Shown: piece by piece, positions 14,747-19,863 of the stretch
Position numbering within the stretch: position 1 is the first letter of the stretch
How the letters are laid out: each line of letters begins with the position of its first letter
Assembly: GCA_044375415.1 (NCBI GenBank)
Contig: JBILMS010000055.1
Coordinates: 1-19,863, forward strand
From: JAWXBG01 sp044375415
GTDB lineage: Bacteria > Bacteroidota > Bacteroidia > Flavobacteriales_D > Sanyastnellaceae
Length of the DNA: 19,863 nt
Reading direction: 5' to 3'
Position numbers and translations under genes: made by a program
The notes under the pieces: model-generated
Seen by the model: only the letters and a program-made list of their open reading frames with translations
Database searches by the model: none
What the model was told of the DNA's origin: nothing

Positions 14747-15604
14747 ATGCCATATTACCCTCCTTTCAATGTAGAAGAATTTTTAAAAGCCGCCTTGGCC
14801 GAAGATGTCGGAAACGGTGATCACACGTCGTTGGCGTGCATACCTCACGATGCACAAGGTCAAGCGCGACTGCTCGTAAAAGACGATGGAGTATTGGCAG
14901 GTATGGAATATGCTCCTATAATTTTTTCCCTTGTTGATCCGGGGTTGCATTTTGAAGGAAAGATTCAAGATGGTGCAGAAGTGAAAAAAGGAGATGTTGC
15001 GTTTTTAGTTTCCGGTTCATCCATTAGCATTACTACTGCCGAACGACTTACGCTCAATTTAATGCAACGAATGAGTGGTATTGCAACAAAAACACATCAG
15101 GTGTCGCAACTCATTTCACACACTAAAACACGTCTATTGGATACACGCAAAACCTCTCCGGGTCTGCGTTATTTCGAGAAAAAAGCAGTTTTGATCGGTG
15201 GTGGCCTCAATCATCGCTATGGGCTCTATGATATGATCCTAATAAAAGACAATCATGTTGACTATGCAGGTGGTGTATCGAATGCTTTAAGCAATGTAAA
15301 AAGCTATCTCCAAAAATCAGGGCTCGAGTTAAAAGTAGAAGTTGAAGCGCGCAATCTAGATGAGGTTCGGGAAATTTTGAAAGACGGACTTGCCTTTCGG
15401 ATTTTACTTGACAACTTCACACCGGCGCTTATTGCAGAAGCCGTTAACATAATAAATGGTCAAATGGAGACTGAAGCTTCCGGAGGTATTACAGAAGAAA
15501 ATATAGTTCCGTATGCCGAAGCCGGAGTGGATTACATTTCCATGGGCGCTCTCACCCATAGTGTTAAAAGTCTGGATTTGAGTTTAAAGGCTATACGTCA
15601 GTAA
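14747..15604 (+). CDS. nadC: nicotinate-nucleotide pyrophosphorylase (carboxylating), quinolinate phosphoribosyltransferase
   Basis: Converts quinolinate and PRPP to nicotinate mononucleotide, CO2 and pyrophosphate in de novo NAD synthesis; cytoplasmic, usually a dimer or hexamer. The 285 residues match the family length. Motifs are AEDVGNGDHTSLACIP (18-33), TTAERLTLNLMQRMSGIAT (96-114), the substrate-binding DTRKTSPGLR (132-141), GGGLNHRYGLYDMILIKDNH (151-170), VEVEARNLDE (198-207), LLDNF (220-224), EASGGI (243-248) and VDYISMGALTHS (261-272). The open frame extends upstream to a TTG at 14669, but the strong promoter at 14711-14742 lies inside that extension, and homologues begin just before the VEEF segment; the ATG at 14747 is therefore the start. 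The nadA and nadB genes are not in the window. The YihY-type gene follows after 97 bases with its own promoter-like sequence. Confidence 0.97.
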   Translation: MPYYPPFNVEEFLKAALAEDVGNGDHTSLACIPHDAQGQARLLVKDDGVLAGMEYAPIIFSLVDPGLHFEGKIQDGAEVKKGDVAFLVSGSSISITTAERLTLNLMQRMSGIATKTHQVSQLISHTKTRLLDTRKTSPGLRYFEKKAVLIGGGLNHRYGLYDMILIKDNHVDYAGGVSNALSNVKSYLQKSGLELKVEVEARNLDEVREILKDGLAFRILLDNFTPALIAEAVNIINGQMETEASGGITEENIVPYAEAGVDYISMGALTHSVKSLDLSLKAIRQ

Positions 15605-15661
15605 ACTCCCTTCTTTCTCATTCCAATCCTCATCAACTAAGATAAATGTTGTATTAAACAC

Positions 15662-15693
15662 TTGTCTCACTGACCCCCTTTGTGCGTAATTTG
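15662..15693 (+). promoter_or_regulatory. candidate promoter of the YihY/BrkB gene
   Basis: TTG at 15662-15664, a 22-base spacer and TAATTTG at 15687-15693 approximate the Bacteroidota promoter; the -7 box is one base short of TAnnTTTG. The expected start is near 15697, leaving about five bases before the ATG at 15702. Confidence 0.45.
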
Positions 15694-15701
15694 CATCTTA
15701 T

Positions 15702-16691
15702 ATGCTAATGCGAATCTGGAATAAATTTCTCGATCTGAAACCCGTAAAAGCCTTTATAGCATGGCTTAAACGAATCAAACCGCCGGGATTACAAGGACTC
15801 TCCCTTTGGTTCATATTGAAGTTTTTTATGGAAGGTGTGAGTAAAGGTGCAATTCCTATGCGGGCTGCAGCCATTTCCTTTCGATTATTTCTAGCCTTTT
15901 TTCCCGGAATCATCATATTGCTTTCCATCATTCCACTGATCCCTATCGACGATTTTCAAGTTCAACTTTTCGATTCGATAAAGTCCTATTTTCCGGGTGA
16001 TACCTTTTCTTTGATTGAAGATACTTTACACGATTTAATCAATAAAAAACACAACACCCTATTGAGTATAGGTTTTATTCTGATGATTTATTACGCGTCA
16101 GATAGCATCAATGCAATTCTAATGGGTTTTAATGAAAGCTATCATGTCGATGAAAAATCCAATGCCATTCTCATGCGCATAATGAGTCTCATTTTATTTT
16201 TTGTGCTTGGCATCATTATGATCCTTGCTGTCCTATTGATGATCTTTAGTGGTGCTTTGTTTACGTATCTCTTCGAATTAGGTATCATTGGAGATAAAGG
16301 TTTTTTACCCCTTTTAAATTCTGCAAAGTGGTTGGTAACTGTTGGACTCGTCTATTCAGTTTTTACGGCCCTTTACAATGTTGGAACCGGAAAACGTAGA
16401 AGGCTAAAAAAATTGAGGTTCTTTAATCCGGGAGCAACTTTTGCCACTACGTTTTTTGTGTTAACTTCCCTCGCGTTCGCGTGGTTCATTAGCAATTTCG
16501 CTCAGTACAACTCGCTCTATGGCTCGCTCGGGACTCTTATGGTATTGTTGATTTGGATGAATATCAACAGTATAATCCTCTTGCTTGGTTTTGACTTAAA
16601 TGTCAGCATTCGAAAGGCCAAGAAAAGCCTACCGGTGGAACCTCCTCCACCTCCTCCACCGCCCATGAATCGTTTACGCGACGTGACTTAA
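15702..16691 (+). CDS. YihY/BrkB family inner-membrane protein
   Basis: 329 residues with about six membrane segments. The entry motif GAIPMRAAAISFRLFLAFFPGIIILLSIIPLIP (residues ~47-79) is the YihY/BrkB family signature. Further spans include LLSIGFILMIYYASDSINAIL, IMSLILFFVLGIIMILAVLLMIFSGALF, WLVTVGLVYSVFTALYNV, and the conserved C-terminal block FNPGATFATTFFVLTSLAFAWFISNFAQYNSLYGSLGTLMVLLIWMNINSIILLLGFDLN. The family was once called ribonuclease BN by mistake; its real role is not settled, with transport or envelope integrity proposed. The C-terminus carries eight consecutive prolines (PPPPPPPP) encoded by a CCTCCACCT-type repeat at ~16641-16664, then MNRLRDVT. The start at 15702 could equally be the ATG at 15708. 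It converges on the next gene with 13 bases between them. Confidence 0.92.
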   Translation: MLMRIWNKFLDLKPVKAFIAWLKRIKPPGLQGLSLWFILKFFMEGVSKGAIPMRAAAISFRLFLAFFPGIIILLSIIPLIPIDDFQVQLFDSIKSYFPGDTFSLIEDTLHDLINKKHNTLLSIGFILMIYYASDSINAILMGFNESYHVDEKSNAILMRIMSLILFFVLGIIMILAVLLMIFSGALFTYLFELGIIGDKGFLPLLNSAKWLVTVGLVYSVFTALYNVGTGKRRRLKKLRFFNPGATFATTFFVLTSLAFAWFISNFAQYNSLYGSLGTLMVLLIWMNINSIILLLGFDLNVSIRKAKKSLPVEPPPPPPPPMNRLRDVT

Positions 16692-16704
16692 AGCCGTAAA
16701 CTAT

Positions 16705-17217
16705 TTAAAAACCGGGATTGTATTGGTTCTTAAAGTAGGGTTCGAATAAATTCATTATTACCTTAATGGTTCCGCTGTCGTCTATAATTCCCATCTCCAA
16801 ATTGGGGCGCTTTTGTACGTCAGACATGCTTAAAGAATTGAACTCAAACAAGGTTTTCATGGATGGAAGAAAATCCATATCGTAGGTACTCGATTTCTTA
16901 AATTGTCCTGCCGGCAAAGCATCTGCCACTTGTGCTTCCTTGGCCGCCAACGTAGTATTGGCCTCTTCCTCCGACGCACAGACTGTAGAATATTGAATAT
17001 ACAAAACTCCAAGGTCCTCATCCTTTTTAACGACAGCATTGGTATAACCCGCAAGTTTTTCGGATGTAGCCCAACCACCTCCTACCGCTATACCTTTGGC
17101 GGGTTCGAGGCCCTTTATGCTTGTCGTAAATATCTTCCTAAACTCAGATTTAAAATCCTGCGACCAAAAGGAAGGACTTATCGACGCACAAATCAAAAGC
17201 AGAAAAAAGGGTTTCAT
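16705..17217 (-). CDS. hypothetical exported protein (170 aa)
   Basis: 170 residues that I do not recognise. A signal peptide of about 19 residues (MKPFFLLLICASISPSFWS, cleavage before Q or D) points to export. The mature part begins DFKSEFRKIFTTSIKGLEPAKG, includes a Gly-rich GIAVGGGWATSEKLAGYTNAVV, a strand VLYIQYSTVCASEEEANTTLAAKEAQVADAL, and ends NLEMGIIDDSGTIKVIMNLFEPYFKNQYNPGF. It has one mature cysteine and no lipobox or T9SS tail, so a soluble periplasmic protein is likeliest. It lies 94 bases downstream of the AsmA-like gene on the same strand but has its own promoter-like sequence (17250-17243), so it may be expressed separately. Codon use looks like its neighbours. Confidence 0.68.
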   Translation of the reverse strand: MKPFFLLLICASISPSFWSQDFKSEFRKIFTTSIKGLEPAKGIAVGGGWATSEKLAGYTNAVVKKDEDLGVLYIQYSTVCASEEEANTTLAAKEAQVADALPAGQFKKSSTYDMDFLPSMKTLFEFNSLSMSDVQKRPNLEMGIIDDSGTIKVIMNLFEPYFKNQYNPGF

Positions 17218-17242
17218 GTGATCAATATATTATACTAAAATA

Positions 17243-17250
17243 CAAAAATA
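17243..17250 (-). promoter_or_regulatory. -7 element for the 170-aa exported protein gene
   Basis: Read on the minus strand, TATTTTTG matches TAnnTTTG exactly and lies 25 bases before the ATG (17217), predicting a leader of about 20 bases. I see no clean TTG at the expected upstream distance, and the region is A/T-rich, which raises the chance of a random match. Confidence 0.4.
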
Positions 17251-17311
17251 ATAGACTTCATTGAAAGATATCTCTACCCGCTGATTTAGTAGTCGCATTC
17301 TGCGAACTTCA

Positions 17312-19863
17312 CTATTTCTTCTCCTGCAACCACTTCGGAAGTTTTTTCCCCGATTTTGTGGTGGTGGAATTGTCAACGGTCTTTTTGGGCTCCTGAGATT
17401 TAGGTGGATTACTCGGAGGAGGAGTGTCGGATTCCGTTGAAGACGGATCATTTTCCCCCCAGTTAACAGTCATAGTAGAACCCGGTTTGGTTTCATCCTT
17501 TTTATAGGTGCCCACACTTTCATTGTCCTTAAACAATCCGAATTCTTGCTTAAGAAGTGCTTTGACGTTTTGCTTTTCTTGGGCCATTTCTTCTTGGCGA
17601 TTTTCTTTGGAAGCTTCTTTGTCCATGCCAAATTCTGGATTGTCGGTGGAACCTCGCATGTATAAAAACATCTGCTTGCCAAGTCCATCATCTACTTCTT
17701 CCCATTCCTTTTCTTTGCGAACAAGGATGTCGCGCAGATTAAATCCAATAGTATAGTCGATTTTTTTATCGAAGGCATGCTCTCCGCGAACAGATATGTC
17801 CATCGCGCTTGTTTTGATCTCCATAAAAGGGATAAGGATCTTTTGATCTCGAATCTCTATGACGTTTTCGAGCTTTGAGAATTTTACATTTTTCAGCTTC
17901 TCGGAAAACGCATCTTCATTCACGAAAGGTGCAACCCATTTGTTGTTTCGAATGTATTCCGCAATAGACTGGAGCGATTCTAATCCAACCAACTGACCAT
18001 TATTAATTGATATATCAATGACACTTCGGATGCTTTCACTTGCAAAGTCAAGAGAGCTGGACATATTGGCTTCGAATTGCACTTTAGCTGTGGTCTGACC
18101 TTTCAAATGTTGGTTGGTAACGAATGTTTGTCCGAAGTTTTCGAACTCCCTAAACAATTCGGTGATATCAATTTTATCGAGGTTTGCACTGCACCGAAGG
18201 GCATAATTTTTTGCATCTACTTTTTTGATCCCTACTTGGGTCATCCAACTTCCATTGGCGGTTTGAAAGGAAATCGGGTCGGCAGAGACACTGATGTCGT
18301 CGACAGAAATTACACCTTTTACATCGGTTGCTTTAAATTCACGGAATTCAAAAACGCCAATTCCCGCATTAAAGCGAGCGCGCATCCGTTGGGGTAAGTT
18401 GAGTGCGTAAGCTTCCGAGGAAGTGGAGTTTACGTTTTTCTCAAGCAACTCGTTTACGTTGACACGGGAAGAATACAAACTGGCATCGATTTCAAGGAAT
18501 TCGGTTGTAGTAGTCAGGTATGGAATTAAGTTGTTCATCGTTCCATTCAGTTTGAAATCAGAACCGCTTACAAAACCTGAAAATTCTTGAACGGAAGCAT
18601 TGCCTCCGGAGAACAAAAATGTACCACTCATTTGTGTAAATTCACGAGAGGAGCCAAACAACTTCATGTGAGCATCCGATATATTGGCATTTCCCGTGCA
18701 TGTAATAGCCGACCAGTCCGGACTTCCATCATCGTTGATACGAACTCGTCCGGCAATATTGGCGTTGGCTTTAAGATAACCGGTGCAGATTTCCAGTGTA
18801 TCTAGTTTGAGGAAATTTTTGAGTTGATCTAAACTTGCTTCAGCACCCACATAGAGATCAATGACGGGTTTTTGCAGATCTTCTAAATTTCCGGAGAGGT
18901 TTACTTTTCCTCCCCCGAGATTGGCGGAAAGAGATGCGAGTTCTAGTCGATCCTGTTTGCCATCCAAAGCTATATACAAGGCAGAAGCTTGCACCTCGCT
19001 GAGTGCGGCCCCGCTTCCTTTATCGGTCATTTCACCTTTTGAAAGGGAAATTTCAACGCGAACATCCGGACTTTTTTTCGCCGTAATAGGTCCTTTGATC
19101 GTTGCGTTCAAATCCATTTTTCCACCGAGCTCATATTCATCGATGGTAGAAACCATTCCTTCGGGTAAAAAACTTCGAATGCGATTTAGATCTATTTTTT
19201 CTCCTTGCAAATGCGCATCTAGGTATTGATTTTCGCCGTAGATGTAACTAACGTTTAAAAGTGTTTTGAGATTATCTACCTCAACAGATCCATTGCTAAA
19301 TGAAATTTTCTCTTCGGCCGTGGTGAGTTGAATGTTTCCACTCCACAATGTGTTTCGATCGCTGATCAGGCTTTCTTTTCCGGAAACGATATTTCGCACC
19401 AAAGCTTTTGCATCAATTTCGAAATTCAATTGTTCCGGCGTAAATTCACCTTCGGCATCGAGATCATCGGCATGAAGGTCAGTGAAAAATTTCGATTGCG
19501 CATTTTCATATAAAAAGCTGAAATCCGACAGCTCCACGTCTTCAATGGCGAAAGAAACACGAGATGTGTCATCGGGAGATTCCTTCCAAAAGTGCCAATT
19601 GTCGTTTCCCTTTTCATCGACGCGGAGATTTATATCTGCCTCTTTGACTACAATATCCTTCACCCTATAATTTCCGGCGAAGAGGTCGGAAAGAGAAAAC
19701 CCTAAGCTCAGCTCTCCCAAAAACGCAAGGGTATCCTTTTCTTCGAATGTCTCTTGAATGTACACGTCTTTAAAACGTATGGAAGCATGAGGAAAGGTCG
19801 ACCAGAAGGTGAGATCAGCATCGGCAATGTTCATTTCGGTGACCAGTCCTTTTTTCACTTTTT
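17312..19863 (-). CDS. AsmA-like family protein (5' partial)
   Basis: About 849 residues are visible and the frame runs off the window edge; a GTG at 19858 is an internal codon, not the start. The visible part opens with VTEMNIADADLTFWSTFPHASIRFKDVYIQE, which in AsmA-like proteins follows an N-terminal membrane helix, so perhaps 40-70 residues are missing. Repeated long beta strands follow (LSLGFSLSDLFAGNYRVKDIVVKEADINLRVDEKGNDNW, KINLNRIRSFLP-type segments, LGGGKVNLSGNLEDL), then AsmA C-terminal-like blocks (IDISINNGQLVGLESLQSIAEYI, KLENVIEIRDQKILIPFMEIKTSAMDISVRGEHAFDKKIDYTIGFNLRDIL). AsmA/TamB-like proteins are periplasm-spanning repeating beta-groove proteins implicated in lipid transfer to the outer membrane. 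The last ~110 residues are low-complexity: a K/E/Q-rich helix, then a proline/serine/threonine-rich tail ending PKWLQEKK. Confidence 0.88.
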   Translation of the reverse strand, partial: KVKKGLVTEMNIADADLTFWSTFPHASIRFKDVYIQETFEEKDTLAFLGELSLGFSLSDLFAGNYRVKDIVVKEADINLRVDEKGNDNWHFWKESPDDTSRVSFAIEDVELSDFSFLYENAQSKFFTDLHADDLDAEGEFTPEQLNFEIDAKALVRNIVSGKESLISDRNTLWSGNIQLTTAEEKISFSNGSVEVDNLKTLLNVSYIYGENQYLDAHLQGEKIDLNRIRSFLPEGMVSTIDEYELGGKMDLNATIKGPITAKKSPDVRVEISLSKGEMTDKGSGAALSEVQASALYIALDGKQDRLELASLSANLGGGKVNLSGNLEDLQKPVIDLYVGAEASLDQLKNFLKLDTLEICTGYLKANANIAGRVRINDDGSPDWSAITCTGNANISDAHMKLFGSSREFTQMSGTFLFSGGNASVQEFSGFVSGSDFKLNGTMNNLIPYLTTTTEFLEIDASLYSSRVNVNELLEKNVNSTSSEAYALNLPQRMRARFNAGIGVFEFREFKATDVKGVISVDDISVSADPISFQTANGSWMTQVGIKKVDAKNYALRCSANLDKIDITELFREFENFGQTFVTNQHLKGQTTAKVQFEANMSSSLDFASESIRSVIDISINNGQLVGLESLQSIAEYIRNNKWVAPFVNEDAFSEKLKNVKFSKLENVIEIRDQKILIPFMEIKTSAMDISVRGEHAFDKKIDYTIGFNLRDILVRKEKEWEEVDDGLGKQMFLYMRGSTDNPEFGMDKEASKENRQEEMAQEKQNVKALLKQEFGLFKDNESVGTYKKDETKPGSTMTVNWGENDPSSTESDTPPPSNPPKSQEPKKTVDNSTTTKSGKKLPKWLQEKK

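Noticed and set aside
16672..16701. Inverted repeat GTTTACG/CGTAAAC across the YihY stop as a terminator
   Set aside because: Only 7 bp with a 16-base loop and no T tract on either strand; too weak to call, although some end signal is needed between these convergent genes.
17293..17305. TCGCA-TTC-TGCGA hairpin after the AsmA-like gene
   Set aside because: The stem is five pairs and no T run follows on the minus strand, so it is not a convincing terminator.
18861..19229. Plus-strand ORF of 122 aa within the AsmA-like gene
   Set aside because: Its composition is that of a reverse-complement shadow of the AsmA-like frame, with no recognisable motifs.

Overview
The window comes from a member of the Bacteroidota, probably a Flavobacteriia-like or related marine/freshwater lineage; I cannot place it lower. 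Three things support this. It carries type IX secretion (T9SS) parts and substrates: a PKD-repeat protein with a type B C-terminal sorting domain, a PorP/SprF-family outer-membrane protein, and a subtilase with a type A sorting tail. It has Bacteroidota-restricted families (DUF4783, DUF5777, the tRNA_anti-like OB-fold family). Its upstream regions show the Bacteroidota promoter pattern TTG-N19-22-TAnnTTTG, with little Shine-Dalgarno signal. The DNA reads as ordinary chromosome: no phage, integrase, transposase, CRISPR array, rRNA or tRNA was seen, and no intergenic gap exceeds 300 bases.

Layout. 1-2282 (+): the end of a large secreted PKD protein, then its PorP/SprF partner. 2283-3691 (-): an 89-aa unknown protein and murB (cell wall). 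murB's stop codon abuts that of sprF, the two forming one TGATCA palindrome. 3786-7824 (+): an AddB-like PD-(D/E)XK nuclease and a family 4 glycosyltransferase. 7891-9832 (+): a probable envelope operon of OB-fold protein, YceI lipocalin-like protein and DUF5777 beta-barrel protein. 9911-11755 (-): rlmH, then a polytopic membrane protein of unknown function. 11898-12281 (+): DUF4783. 12457-14613 (-): secreted S8 protease. 14747-16691 (+): nadC and a YihY/BrkB membrane protein. 16705-19863 (-): an AsmA-like protein (5' end outside the window), then a small secreted unknown.

The genes do not form one pathway. The main themes are envelope biogenesis (murB, glycosyltransferase, AsmA, YceI/DUF5777, YihY) and T9SS cargo, with housekeeping genes between them (nadC, rlmH, DNA repair).

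I did not find a convincing new multi-gene system. The features most worth a second look are regulatory or structural. (i) A textbook intrinsic terminator lies inside the signal-peptide codons of the DUF5777 gene, just downstream of a strong promoter in the tail of yceI, which looks like an attenuator. (ii) A long hairpin covers the start codon of the S8 protease gene. (iii) A dispersed intergenic repeat has a hairpin whose arms differ between copies but stay complementary. (iv) The promoter of nadC implies a leaderless or nearly leaderless mRNA. (v) The AddB-like nuclease ends before the last cysteine of the usual iron-sulfur motif.
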